A stretch of 64,000 bases of DNA from JACPTG01 sp964504135 (GCA_964504135.1 CAZDCW010000001.1:82830-146829); one strand, 5' to 3'. Positions 19,901 to 26,664 are shown, counted from the stretch's first letter. A program made the numbers and translations. Notes: generated by a model from the letters alone, not told the origin.

Positions 19901-20122
19901 ATGAACTTATTATCAAATAACCTATCGAATGCGTCCTGGGCATTTGATACTAAGAATAATGATGTAATTAATTCATCGAGTAACTTTAGTTTGCTGCCTT
20001 ATGAAAGGGTACTTATTTTTGTTGAACATAATTTCACCAGTTCAGGAGTGTTTAACGTTAACAGTACTGTTAGGAATAGCAGCTTTGTTGATTGGCAAAA
20101 CTTAAGCGTCAATGTAGGCTAA
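13916..20122 (+). CDS. Giant secreted surface protein with propeller-like region, three CARDB domains and Ig-like repeats
   Basis: 2068 residues. Signal peptide MKKQIIFALIVLVFAVAVLA, then a beta-rich domain (about 50-160), a cysteine-containing region (about 200-380), and a region with repeated SNGTHLFISD / TDGTFLWIMD / IDSNYIWVG motifs suggesting an NHL- or six-bladed-type propeller (about 470-690). A Gly/Ser linker (about 1040-1060) precedes three CARDB-type domains (starting near 1067, 1263 and 1467) and Trp-rich Ig-like repeats (from about 1572). Its density of N-glycosylation sequons is very high and it has no catalytic motif. It overlaps the protease gene by four bases. Probable role: cell-surface adhesin or scaffold on which the protease or neighbouring proteins act (inferred). 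Confidence 0.75.
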   Translation: MKKQIIFALIVLVFAVAVLAFNETNSETIDINPSSNETVYSPPVVFDINFTVNSTISNETQATSSNLIILTKIIELFADKVSAVKGAVIRISAKLVDENESALALKPVWIYANDTLIGGEQTDAEGYMFFEWNTSETIPGQYLINVSFPGQVRTLQETIILQPSYNFNAISIEPESVVNNIANESVSSIVQAENDWAVNINGPNSKVGNYHLTTKDTAWTILNNDYITKYVDYGFVYINDTYYRVDWKWNDPYVKLMLNDCILLDGQQQKNCVKDVSISSLTEGFVPPGIEKQDLNAYAKEIDSECGLLGPREKNFCKNNAAKRHIVSVNYDLDRFVSDYFQGKGVNDLRSSISYLAAEDAPKEVIRGNAAFIGTVNPLKKDSGRFYLELKDGFYNSNGLRVKWGLNSVLAEFNNSKIAENLTFAGDGNISRYGNITRFIEMPKNSNVTSAFLNITGYKVPEGTYTGIWFNITNYTYSIGSIVSNGTHLFISDRAYMGMVYMYTANLSNLGQTGFDGIYFTKNGTFFWRVDAGGNTAYRHYLNGTSTGVSHSLSANGMGYPTHITTNTTNFWVNDYYAPVFDAIIHKYDISLSDLSQNITIDGSIDGWPNSDFALGVNGMATDGTFLWIMDGNNRRIFKYYASNGSYHSNWSTALDFLDNNGIGIDSNYIWVGHYNANITKHTRNKFPDIVWLEIGTPNGAHEWDYSGNFNGTNKTSNLASALNTALNNGNCDCTGCSLNGNNCSIPVLFHADTPGILEYSSIVVNHNTAPSFLVNSTDDSDAISATDKGLNVTFSANISDLDNDAVKIVFCDSAGRSGLGCLYLEYCNIGFGLPGFKSCQYNTSGLAGMEYNWTSFACDNNSVCTSGVNGTFYIARPKDPAMFVNGSQVWNYSGLFDGPQTVENFDDELRTELSGCQAINGSCNVSFVFYSSEKGKLELSLINIQYDLYDTEPPVIHNISVQPKPVFINSTMNVTVNVTDNVNVTLVSATHREASINLSYNETTRLWKGTMPSPTTTGIVQLNITAVDSSNLTATNSTSGSGSGSSGSSCPPGYSCISSEGGNSSSADLMVYPGDIINSPSIMRSNNSVTFNVTIYNFGGTTASNFKVALKMDGVHVNNNTISLGASSSTVTQFFWNSTAGNHTVQVSADFTNLIEESNETNNNASINITVEDTIPPSISNIETQRGSLVIRVNISDEQNISSASALVNGTEIQLLYNQSSKLYEGSSTSVQPGTYPMLIKAGDLSGLVTTVQSSITVYADSIDLRLGQDDFWFSEPSPSDQDVIQTVARVHNKGVNVSSSFIVEFLVDNESKLNSTISVDGESNVSVVYNWTASFGNRTFKVKVDSRNNVSEVNESNNEVSRSINVSDDSPPVIRKLMLPEVPYVGSGFVVLANISDNINVSRVNLSLNSSEVSFSFNATSGLYENLTISSPPAAGTYNITLTATDVNSLATSLREEIVVYGVQPDLVVGVGDVELEPNNVSENNLLGINVTSFNNGGSDAGSFKVELLVDGISRTNNSLSIAKASRNLTRFTWNASYGSHNISIKLDSDNSVAESNESNNVRNLSFFVLDIAPPPALTLVATPSNWTNQTSHNISWTAVTDPNGLSRYEYRINYGNWSSVGLNVSFLTPSLSEGIHTIYVRATDTPGNIAEPSNISVYIDITPPNTPVIREWHSGSNWSGHNTPFLSWTDPGDKGSGVKNFTVSVNDGQETGLGSNLSYHSASLTTGTHTFKVRAYDALGQASNWSNTITIYIDTTIPNAPQVTSPTHPDNNTWYDINTPVFNITPPSDSSGIQGYYYILDKKTNTSPDTMSFWTTNMTINLTNLGSNQYGINGTNSTDLGVANGEWYMHVIAKDNVGNLGTGIAHYKVNINVSKLLVTNFTVLHKSGFYRIFGFSVLNSGSNNVTDVNWSMNTGESIVSSQYLMNLSGGESVKVYFANTYSNYGAYSVIPSASSGSMIGATTSTVTISPIEVANLSVLNSTSRKRIFGFDIMNLLSNNLSNASWAFDTKNNDVINSSSNFSLLPYERVLIFVEHNFTSSGVFNVNSTVRNSSFVDWQNLSVNVG

Positions 20123-20155
20123 AATGATTAATGCTTTTCAGGAGGCGATGTAAAA

Positions 20156-22027
20156 ATGAAGAAAAAAACCTGGTTGTCAATGATTTTATTCATTTTTGTT
20201 GTTGCTATGTTAAGTGGAGCAGTTGTGGGTCAGCGACACGTTAAAACAGCCTATCTTCAACATGTGAAATCAGAAGCAGGTCTCACCCAAGCTTATACAT
20301 GGTATAAAATCTGCAATCCTGCAAATTTTGGCTACTCAATAAGCGACTCATCCAGGCTCAGTGTGAAATTTAATGAAACTGAAAATTCGCTCAGAGGCTA
20401 CGGATTCGCTATACTGTCAAATGTGAGTAAACAGGTAACGGATTACTCTACTGTCTGTAATTCTTACAATATTTCTGCAGAAGCTAACGCATCTAATCCT
20501 TCAGGAAGCCTTGCTTTTAATAATTGCAGTGTTATAGCTGTTGGTAATAGGTCAGTTGTTGAACAAAAGTGGGTTCCATTTTCTCCTGTTGGGCAGACCT
20601 TAAAGGCGAACACATGTTACGATATCAAGGTGGAAGGGAATTATCCGGCGAAAACGGGGCAGACAGCGATTGACAACGTCGTTAGTTATGCAGGCTTTAC
20701 TTTCAGTGAATTCGCATGGTGGAACGTTAGCTACAACACAAGCTTTAGGTTCTGGCTGAAGGAGCCAAATGGCACCACCAGAACTTATGCGCCTTTAAGG
20801 GTGAATATTACCGGTATTTCCGGTAAGATAGATAACTGTAGCAATGGAGTTTTGACGCAGAATATCAGCGGTTCCTTGGTAGAAATACCTTCCGAAGTTG
20901 TCCTTAGCAGAGTGGGCCAAGGCGGAAGTTGCTATATAAGATTTTTAGCTAACCTTTCCGCTAATGAGAATGCCTCGTTTGTGTTCTTCACAAATGCAAG
21001 TGTTACAAGGCCTAAGTACCTGAGTGGTTGGAGTCCCCAGTTGTGGTATAATCAGCCCTGGGGACCCAGTGCTTTTGCTGTTTGGGATGATGCTGTAGTA
21101 GCCGCTAATGGGACGGTTGTATACCAGGGCTTGGATATGAGGGCGGGCGGCTGGTCTCTTGATTACGGGTCTGGAGATATTGTTTATGATGCGGGCAGAA
21201 GTCTTAGAGACCGGGGTGGTTCTACTTTTATCTTTTCTTCAGCAGGAGGGGGTTGCGGAGTGGATGCGCAGTGTAAGATGTGTATGTATCTTAATTCTAC
21301 AGACTCTGGTGATGGCTCACAAGGCCACCATACGCTTGACGCTTTGGACACTGCAGGAGGCGCCGAAATTAGTATTTATGATTATCCTGGTGTAAGCAGC
21401 ACTTACTATGGGTATGGCTGGGGCGGGCCTAATTTCGTGTCGAATTATCCAAAATCAAAGCAATGGGTGTGGCTGTGTGGAATAGTCAATAGCACAAAAA
21501 AGCAGGTTTGGATTGGACCTAAAAGCGAAGCTAACACTTCAGGCACAGCAGACCTGATAGGCAAGATGCGGATAACTTCAAATGGCGATGCAGGAACATA
21601 TCATTGGAGTAAAGACCGTATGGCTTCAAACAACTCGTATAATGTTTATAATGAGTCGGATTATCCTGTTTTCGCTATGGGACTGGAGGAAACTCAGGCA
21701 GGCTCATCAGGCAGTATAACAGAAAGCGAAGCCAGGACTGCTATGGAGCAGGGCATAAATAGCAGCGTGTTAGGGCCCAGCGCTTCTAAGCTTACGGATC
21801 AGAAGATTTTTTCCAGAAACTTAGTTAACGCCCAGGTTCTGGGAAGATTCGATAAGGTGGCTATTGGTGGTAATCAGAGGTGGGCGTTTAATTACGTTAC
21901 TGTGGGGGATACTAATGTGAACATGTTCAATTTGACGCCCGTGTTATATACACTGGAAATGTCAAATCTCAATAGTGCCCAAATCACAGATATGGTAAGC
22001 AAACTAATAAATAACACGAAACAGTAG
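20156..22027 (+). CDS. Secreted protein of unknown function
   Basis: 623 residues with a clear signal peptide (MKKKTWLSMILFIFVVAMLSGAVVG) and a strong ribosome-binding site (GGAGGCGATG, ending about 6 nt before the ATG). Contains many aromatic residues and N-x-S/T sequons, and cysteine pairs (about 360-385: GGGCGVDAQCKMCMYLN). The central region (WDDAVVAANGTVVYQGLDM ... DYPG) looks beta-rich, perhaps a lectin or LamG-like fold, but I do not recognise the family. Last gene of the AT-rich island, ending 9 nt before the DUF58 gene. Confidence 0.6.
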   Translation: MKKKTWLSMILFIFVVAMLSGAVVGQRHVKTAYLQHVKSEAGLTQAYTWYKICNPANFGYSISDSSRLSVKFNETENSLRGYGFAILSNVSKQVTDYSTVCNSYNISAEANASNPSGSLAFNNCSVIAVGNRSVVEQKWVPFSPVGQTLKANTCYDIKVEGNYPAKTGQTAIDNVVSYAGFTFSEFAWWNVSYNTSFRFWLKEPNGTTRTYAPLRVNITGISGKIDNCSNGVLTQNISGSLVEIPSEVVLSRVGQGGSCYIRFLANLSANENASFVFFTNASVTRPKYLSGWSPQLWYNQPWGPSAFAVWDDAVVAANGTVVYQGLDMRAGGWSLDYGSGDIVYDAGRSLRDRGGSTFIFSSAGGGCGVDAQCKMCMYLNSTDSGDGSQGHHTLDALDTAGGAEISIYDYPGVSSTYYGYGWGGPNFVSNYPKSKQWVWLCGIVNSTKKQVWIGPKSEANTSGTADLIGKMRITSNGDAGTYHWSKDRMASNNSYNVYNESDYPVFAMGLEETQAGSSGSITESEARTAMEQGINSSVLGPSASKLTDQKIFSRNLVNAQVLGRFDKVAIGGNQRWAFNYVTVGDTNVNMFNLTPVLYTLEMSNLNSAQITDMVSKLINNTKQ

Positions 22028-22036
22028 AGTTCCAAA

Positions 22037-22882
22037 ATGATAACCACAGAGTTCCTTTCAGGCCTTGACCGCTTCAACCTGGTGATGAGGAAGCGGGTTA
22101 CTTCAAAGTATGCAGGCTCCAGGCCTAGCCTTATGACCGGCAGGGGCGCGCAGATTAAGGATTACAGGCTTTACGCCGCTGGTGATGACTTCAGGCAGAT
22201 TGACTGGAAGGTCTATGCAAGGACTGATAACCTTTATGTGAAGCGCTTTGAGGAGGAAAGGAATCTTACAGTCCACGTAATCCTGGACATCAGCTCCAGC
22301 ATGGCTTATGGCAGGCCGGGCAAGTATGACTTCGCCGCCATGCTTGGGATTGGCTTTGCCTACATTGCCATGAGGGGCAATGAGAAGTTCCAGTATGCTG
22401 TCTTTTCCGATAATCTTAGGGTTTTCCAGCCGAAGCGGGGCATGGGCCATCTTGCCGGCATGGTTGAGCTTCTGAATTCCACCAAGCCCTTTGGCAAGTC
22501 TGACTTTGCGAAGGCGATGGTGTCTTACAGGAAGATTCTGGGCAGCCGTTCAATGCTTATAGTTGTTTCAGACTTCCTTTATGACCTTGAGAACATAAAG
22601 GATGGGCTGAAGGTGCTTGGCAATGCAGACACAAAGCTTGTCCAGGTCCTTGACAGGACAGAACGTAATTTAGGTATTGAGGGCGACTTGAAGCTTAAGG
22701 ATTCTGAGAGCGGCGAAGTCATGAGGACTTATGTCAGCGCAAAGCTTAAGTCCGACTATCAGCGCCAGCTTGAGCATCACATTTCAGAAATAAGGAAGGC
22801 TGCTATCCCGGTTAAGGCATCCTTCAATGTAGTAACGACAGATACCCCCATTTTTGACGCTTTTTACCAGATTTTGAGGTGA
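22037..22882 (+). CDS. DUF58 protein (MoxR partner), probably lacking its original N-terminus
   Basis: 281 residues. DUF58 signature GDDFRQIDWKVYARTDNLYVKRFEEE (split here for length: GDDFRQIDWKVYAR then VKRFEEE), followed by a VWA-like fold with DISSSM as metal-site motif. DUF58 proteins are cytoplasmic partners of MoxR ATPases and normally sit next to them. Here the ATG at 22037 has no ribosome-binding site and moxR is 13.4 kb upstream across an AT-rich island; a stub after moxR may be the missing start. GC content and codon use match the moxR side. The last codons are duplicated at 23425-23482. Confidence 0.75.
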   Translation: MITTEFLSGLDRFNLVMRKRVTSKYAGSRPSLMTGRGAQIKDYRLYAAGDDFRQIDWKVYARTDNLYVKRFEEERNLTVHVILDISSSMAYGRPGKYDFAAMLGIGFAYIAMRGNEKFQYAVFSDNLRVFQPKRGMGHLAGMVELLNSTKPFGKSDFAKAMVSYRKILGSRSMLIVVSDFLYDLENIKDGLKVLGNADTKLVQVLDRTERNLGIEGDLKLKDSESGEVMRTYVSAKLKSDYQRQLEHHISEIRKAAIPVKASFNVVTTDTPIFDAFYQILR

Positions 22883-22890
22883 GGGGCGGC
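22829..22890 (+). repeat. Left copy of DUF58 3'-end duplication
   Basis: The final codons and stop of the DUF58 gene plus GAGGGGCGGC. An imperfect copy (about 58 nt, few substitutions and a short deletion) lies at 23425-23482 in direct orientation. The toxin-antitoxin module lies between the two. Confidence 0.65.
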
Positions 22891-23211
22891 ATGTTTCGCG
22901 TCTTTACAACTGATGAATTTGACAAGGATTTGGCCAAGCTGGACACTTCTGAGCAGGTCAGGGTAAAAAAGATACTGGGGCAGCTTCAGCAGCAGGGAGC
23001 TAACGTAGGCAAGCCTCTTTCAGGTTTATCATTTTTTAGAGAAAAAAAGTTTGATGGCAAACGACTGTATTTTTTGGCTTATAAAGAGTTTTTGATTATT
23101 CTGGTAATCGCAATTTCTGGAAAAAAGGCGCAGCAGGCAACGATAAACAGCATTTTGACCGACTTGATTCAATATCAAAGCCGCATTTTTGACTTGGCAG
23201 GAAAAAAGTAA
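22891..23211 (+). CDS. RelE/ParE-family toxin candidate
   Basis: 106 residues from the ATG at 22891 (an in-frame upstream start at 22879 would overlap the DUF58 stop). MFRVFTTDEFDKDLAKLD, KILGQL, KPLSGLSFFREKKFDGKRLYFLAY and a late VIAISGKKAQQATINSIL strand-helix follow the RelE/ParE order of elements. Such toxins cleave mRNA on the ribosome or poison gyrase; which applies cannot be seen. Its presumed antitoxin is convergent and ends 1 nt away, unlike the usual same-strand order. The module is bracketed by copies of the DUF58 gene end. Confidence 0.65.
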   Translation: MFRVFTTDEFDKDLAKLDTSEQVRVKKILGQLQQQGANVGKPLSGLSFFREKKFDGKRLYFLAYKEFLIILVIAISGKKAQQATINSILTDLIQYQSRIFDLAGKK

Positions 23212-23212
23212 A

Positions 23213-23350
23213 CTACCCTTTCCACTCCCTAACTCTTCCGCTCTTAAGGTCTTCTAGGCTTTTTTTTATTTTAGCCACCAGCTCTTCATCGACTTCAGCA
23301 CCCCTTTTCAGGCGTTCATATTCTTCCTTGGGTATAGTTACTGTTTCCAT
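23213..23350 (-). CDS. Small RelB-like antitoxin
   Basis: 45 residues: METVTIPKEEYERLKRGAEV then a basic/acidic helix ending in DLKSGRVREW. This composition (TIP.EEYE.LK and ending SL.D...GR.R.W) is typical of the short archaeal RelB-like antitoxins that pair with RelE-type toxins. The start at 23350 is chosen because a TATA box (23374-23384) lies 28 nt upstream; the longer frame would start before it. The gene is tail-to-tail with the toxin, so it has its own promoter. Confidence 0.6.
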   Translation of the reverse strand: METVTIPKEEYERLKRGAEVDEELVAKIKKSLEDLKSGRVREWKG

Positions 23351-23373
23351 AACGCGGACAGGTGGGTGGTGCA

Positions 23374-23384
23374 CTTTAAATACC
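23374..23384 (-). promoter_or_regulatory. TATA box of the antitoxin gene
   Basis: GGTATTTAAAG on the minus strand, about 28 nt before the ATG at 23350: a leaderless promoter spacing. Confidence 0.5.
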
Positions 23385-23424
23385 TTTTTATTGTGCGTTG
23401 TGTACAGGCTGGGCATCTTTCCAC

Positions 23425-23482
23425 GTGGTCACGACAGATCGATTTTTGACGCTTTTTACCGGATTTTGAAGTGAGGGGCGCC
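23425..23482 (+). repeat. Right copy of DUF58 3'-end duplication
   Basis: Imperfect direct copy of 22829-22890, including the GATTTTTGACGCTTTTTACC stretch and GTGAGGGGCG, but frameshifted by a short deletion. It is non-coding now and marks the far side of the toxin-antitoxin insertion. Confidence 0.65.
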
Positions 23483-23492
23483 ACGCGCAGCA

Positions 23493-23753
23493 TTATTTCT
23501 TCCTTCGGATGCGGTGGACAAGCTCTGGAATCTCGGATTCCTTCATCCCTGCCAGCCTTGCTGCCTGGTGCAGTGGCCTTGTGATTTCCTCCCAGGACAT
23601 GGCGCTTGCCTTTTTCATTAGCAGCGTATCCCCTTCCAAGAGGAACAGCACCTTTTCCCCTTCCTTGAGTTGCATCTTCTCGCGCATCTCTGCAGGTATT
23701 GCAATCTGCCCGCGCGCGCTAACAGTTCCAATATCCACCGTTTCTGCCACCAT
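23493..23753 (-). CDS. AbrB/SpoVT-type swapped-hairpin DNA-binding protein
   Basis: 86 residues. The first 50 form the AbrB-like fold (GTVSARGQIAIPAEMREKM, then LKEGEKVLFLLEGDTLLMKK). The C-terminal tail (WEEITRPLHQAARLAGMKE ... VHRIRRKK) is of the kind that binds a toxin in VapB-like antitoxins, but no PIN-domain toxin is beside it. It may be an orphan antitoxin or a regulator. The divergent region to the next gene holds copy B of the dispersed repeat. Confidence 0.7.
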   Translation of the reverse strand: MVAETVDIGTVSARGQIAIPAEMREKMQLKEGEKVLFLLEGDTLLMKKASAMSWEEITRPLHQAARLAGMKESEIPELVHRIRRKK

Positions 23754-23810
23754 CTTTAAAATAAGACAAATCTTGTATTTAAAGTTTTCGCCTTGGCTTC
23801 ATCTGTGCCG

Positions 23811-23835
23811 TTCACGAAGAGTCAGCCTGCTGCCA
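23811..23835 (+). repeat. Copy B of dispersed intergenic repeat
   Basis: Contains the core ACGAAGAGTCAGCCTGC (23813-23829) plus TTC before and TGCCA a base later. It shares 23 nt with copy C (36964-36987). It lies in the divergent intergenic region between the AbrB gene and the coiled-coil gene. Confidence 0.65.
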
Positions 23836-23890
23836 AAAAAGTTAAGTGGCGGTGTCAAATGTCACTAGCCTGCACAGAGGCTGAAGAAAC

Positions 23891-23900
23891 CTTTTTATAC
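23891..23900 (+). promoter_or_regulatory. TATA box of the pilus-motor operon
   Basis: CTTTTTATAC, about 27 nt upstream of the ATG at 23922, which fixes that ATG as the start of a leaderless transcript. Confidence 0.6.
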
Positions 23901-23921
23901 ACGCCAGGGGCATTGATTGCC

Positions 23922-25076
23922 ATGGAATCAGGGGAGGTTACCACCGGGGCTGACAAGCTCGTTGCATTGGTTTCTGGGAGGAAGCGCATTTCAACGGTTG
24001 ACGCGGCTAAGGAGCTTTCTGTTCCAAGGGTGGTCATTGAGGAGTGGGCTGACTTTCTGCATGAGAAGGGCATTATTGATGTTGAGTACAAGTTCACAAC
24101 TCCTTTTTTGGTGAAGAGGGAGTTCACCAAGGAGGAGATTTCCAGGAAGTCAAAGGATTTTGAGAGCAAGAAGGACGTTTTCATCAGGCAGGTTGAGTCT
24201 GCCATTGGGACCCTTAACAAGGAGTCCTTTGGCCTGCGCCGCGTGAAGGAGGAGTTTTCCAGGCTCAGCGCAGAGCTGGAGGAGGATGTCAAGAAGGTCA
24301 GGGGCGAGCTTGCCACGCTTCAGAACTATGAGGATTTGAAGCGTAACATTGACAGGCAGATTCTTGACCAGCAGCAGTCTTTCAAGAGGCAGATGGAGCA
24401 GGTTGAGTCCCAGATTCTTGGCAGCCAGAAAAGCTATGATGAGCTGGTTAATCACATCAGGGAGCAGGAGCTTAAGCTTGATGAGGAGGTGCAGAAGGCT
24501 GACTTGATAAAGAAAAATGAGCTTATTTTGAAGGAGCGGGTGGCCAAGATTGAGGAGGCTGTGAGGGATATGAAGAAGCAGCTTCAGGATGAGGACTCTG
24601 ATTTGGAGGCTTTAAGGCAGAATATCATGAGGATGAAGAGGTTCGGTGAGCAGATAAGGAAGGGCATTGAGTTGAGGAAGAGGGAATTTGCGCCTTTGCT
24701 TGAGAAGAAGCGCCAGCATCAGAAGCGGATTGAGGACGTGCAGGCTAAGATTCTGGGCAAGGTTGCCCAGGCAAAGTCCAGGGTGGTTGACACTGTTTCC
24801 GCCAGCCGGTCTGCCAGGGAGGCGTTTGAGCGTTTTTTCAAGGAGAAGGTCAATATTGACATTCTGATGGACAGGATTAACACTGACTTCGCAAAGCTTA
24901 GGGCCGAGCTTGCCGGGATTGTGCAGGAGGCAAGGCTTATGGAGCTTACCGGCGCTCCAAAGGGGCATATTGAGGAGCTTGAGCAGAGGTTTGACGCTGC
25001 CCATAGGAAGCGGGAGAAGTTTGAGGCCGAGATTTTTGAGCTTGGCAGGCTTATCAAGGGCAAGGTTAATAAGTAG
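23922..25076 (+). CDS. Winged-helix plus coiled-coil protein of the pilus-motor operon
   Basis: 384 residues. Residues 1-65 look like a winged helix (DKLVALVSGRKRISTVDAAKEL, WADFLHEKGIIDVEYKF). Residues about 75-330 are nearly unbroken coiled coil, followed by a shorter helical region. No membrane segment or signal peptide. It is the first gene before a TadA/FlaI-type ATPase and two platform proteins, with 13 nt to the next start, so it probably serves the same machine, perhaps as a cytoplasmic adaptor like the archaellum accessory proteins. That role is inferred from context. A longer frame starting at 23793 runs through the promoter and repeat and is rejected. Confidence 0.65.
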   Translation: MESGEVTTGADKLVALVSGRKRISTVDAAKELSVPRVVIEEWADFLHEKGIIDVEYKFTTPFLVKREFTKEEISRKSKDFESKKDVFIRQVESAIGTLNKESFGLRRVKEEFSRLSAELEEDVKKVRGELATLQNYEDLKRNIDRQILDQQQSFKRQMEQVESQILGSQKSYDELVNHIREQELKLDEEVQKADLIKKNELILKERVAKIEEAVRDMKKQLQDEDSDLEALRQNIMRMKRFGEQIRKGIELRKREFAPLLEKKRQHQKRIEDVQAKILGKVAQAKSRVVDTVSASRSAREAFERFFKEKVNIDILMDRINTDFAKLRAELAGIVQEARLMELTGAPKGHIEELEQRFDAAHRKREKFEAEIFELGRLIKGKVNK

Positions 25077-25089
25077 TTTACAAAAGCTT

Positions 25090-26664
25090 ATGATTACCAA
25101 AAAAGAGGGCGGCGTGGCTAGGAATAATGGAGCTTCAAAGGAGGTTGTAAAGCCAGCCAGGGCTGAGGCAAGGCAGGATTCAAAGAAGCTTCTGGAGTCT
25201 TACGGCTTTATTGCCAACAAGATTCCTATTACTGTGAATATCTTCAGCGTCAAGGGCAGCTTTGTTCCTGTTTATGAGGCTTCTGTGTCTAAAATCAGCC
25301 CTACAACTGAGATTATCCTTGAGAAGATAAGGCACATGCTTGTTCAGGAGGTCAGCCTGGGCATGGTGGATATTCTTGAGATCAGGAAGACAGGGATTAT
25401 TGAGCAGAGCTTCCGCGATACTATTGAGGTCCTGGTTAAGAAGCATTTTCCTGATGCCACGAAGGAGACTCTTGAGCTTCTTACCGCTTATCTCATTCAG
25501 AAATCTCTTGGGATGGGCAATATTGAGATTCTGATGGGCGATGGCAATCTTGAGGAGGTGGCGATTAACAGCGCTGAGGAGCCTGTCTGGGTGTATCACA
25601 GGAGGCGTGGCTGGCTTAAGACCAACATCGGCATTGAGTCCGAAGACCAGATTAGGCATTTTGCCGCGATGATTGGCAGGAAGGTTGGCAGGCAGATTAC
25701 AATCCTTGAGCCTTTGATGGACGCAAACCTCAGCTCTGGCGACAGGGTCAACGCCACCATTAATCCGGTTTCGCTTCGGGGCAATACCCTCACCCTTAGG
25801 AAGTTTGCCTCCAAGCCATGGACCATCACTGACTTTATTGAGGCAAAATCAATTTCAGTTGAGGCTGCCGCACTGCTGTGGCTGGCTGTGCAGTTTGAGC
25901 TTTCAGCCATAATCTCAGGGGGCACTGCATCAGGAAAGACTTCTGCGCTTAATGTCCTTTCAAACTTCTTCCCGCCAAACCAGAGGATTATCAGCATTGA
26001 GGACACTCATGAGCTTCAGCTTCCGAAGTTCCTCCATTGGGTTCCTATGCTTACCCGCCTGCCTAATGTGGAGGGGAAGGGCGGCGTCAGCATGCTTGAC
26101 CTGCTGGTTAACTCCCTTAGGATGAGGCCTGACCGGATTATTGTGGGTGAGATTAGGCGTAAGAAGGAGGCTGAGGTGCTTTTTGAGGCAATCCACACAG
26201 GCCACAGCGTCTATGCGACTTTGCACGCCAACAGTGCCAAGGAGACTGTCAACCGCCTGACTAATCCGCCGATTGAGGTTCCTAAGTCAATGATTCCTGC
26301 TGTCAGCCTTCTGCTTGTGCAGTACAGGAACAGGAGGACGGGCATAAGGAGGACCTTCCAGATTGCCGAGATTCTTCCTGACGCAACTCCTAATGTGCTT
26401 TTGCAGCTTGACATCAAGAAGGATGAGCTTGTAAAGGCGAATGAGTCAACAGCCCTCATGGACACGCTTGAGCTTTACACCGGCATGGGCAGGAAGGAGA
26501 TGGCCGCAAACCTTGCTGAGAAGCAGGAGGTTCTGAACTGGCTTGTCAGGCATAAGATTAACACTGTTGACAGCGTGGGCAGGGTCATGGCTGAGTATTA
26601 CACTGACAAGGATTCCCTTATGTCCTTTGTAAAGGCTGACAAGCCCCTTCAGCTTGAAAAATGA
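25090..26664 (+). CDS. Type IV pilus/secretion ATPase (TadA/FlaI-like, VirB11 superfamily)
   Basis: 524 residues. An N-terminal domain (about 50-180) precedes the GspE/VirB11-type ATPase core: Walker A SGGTASGKTS (Gly277 to Thr283), Asp box ISIEDTHELQL, Walker B-like RIIVGEIRR (about 349) and the His box HTGHSVYATLHAN. A C-terminal tail of about 80 residues follows. It powers pilus assembly or secretion at the inner face of the membrane together with the next two genes. Start: ATG 25090; a GTG at 25114 with GAGGG upstream is an alternative only eight residues shorter. It overlaps the next gene by four bases. Confidence 0.9.
   Translation: MITKKEGGVARNNGASKEVVKPARAEARQDSKKLLESYGFIANKIPITVNIFSVKGSFVPVYEASVSKISPTTEIILEKIRHMLVQEVSLGMVDILEIRKTGIIEQSFRDTIEVLVKKHFPDATKETLELLTAYLIQKSLGMGNIEILMGDGNLEEVAINSAEEPVWVYHRRRGWLKTNIGIESEDQIRHFAAMIGRKVGRQITILEPLMDANLSSGDRVNATINPVSLRGNTLTLRKFASKPWTITDFIEAKSISVEAAALLWLAVQFELSAIISGGTASGKTSALNVLSNFFPPNQRIISIEDTHELQLPKFLHWVPMLTRLPNVEGKGGVSMLDLLVNSLRMRPDRIIVGEIRRKKEAEVLFEAIHTGHSVYATLHANSAKETVNRLTNPPIEVPKSMIPAVSLLLVQYRNRRTGIRRTFQIAEILPDATPNVLLQLDIKKDELVKANESTALMDTLELYTGMGRKEMAANLAEKQEVLNWLVRHKINTVDSVGRVMAEYYTDKDSLMSFVKADKPLQLEK

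Noticed and set aside
13916..20122. Reading the 1541- and 2068-residue proteins as one gene split by a stop
   Set aside because: The second begins with its own full signal peptide, so it is a separate gene.
23793..23921. N-terminal extension of the winged-helix/coiled-coil gene starting at 23793
   Set aside because: It would run through the dispersed repeat and the TATA box; the ATG at 23922 has ideal promoter spacing.
24910..25089. Extended start of the ATPase gene within the preceding gene
   Set aside because: These codons are the out-of-frame shadow of the coiled-coil gene; the ATPase family begins after 25090.
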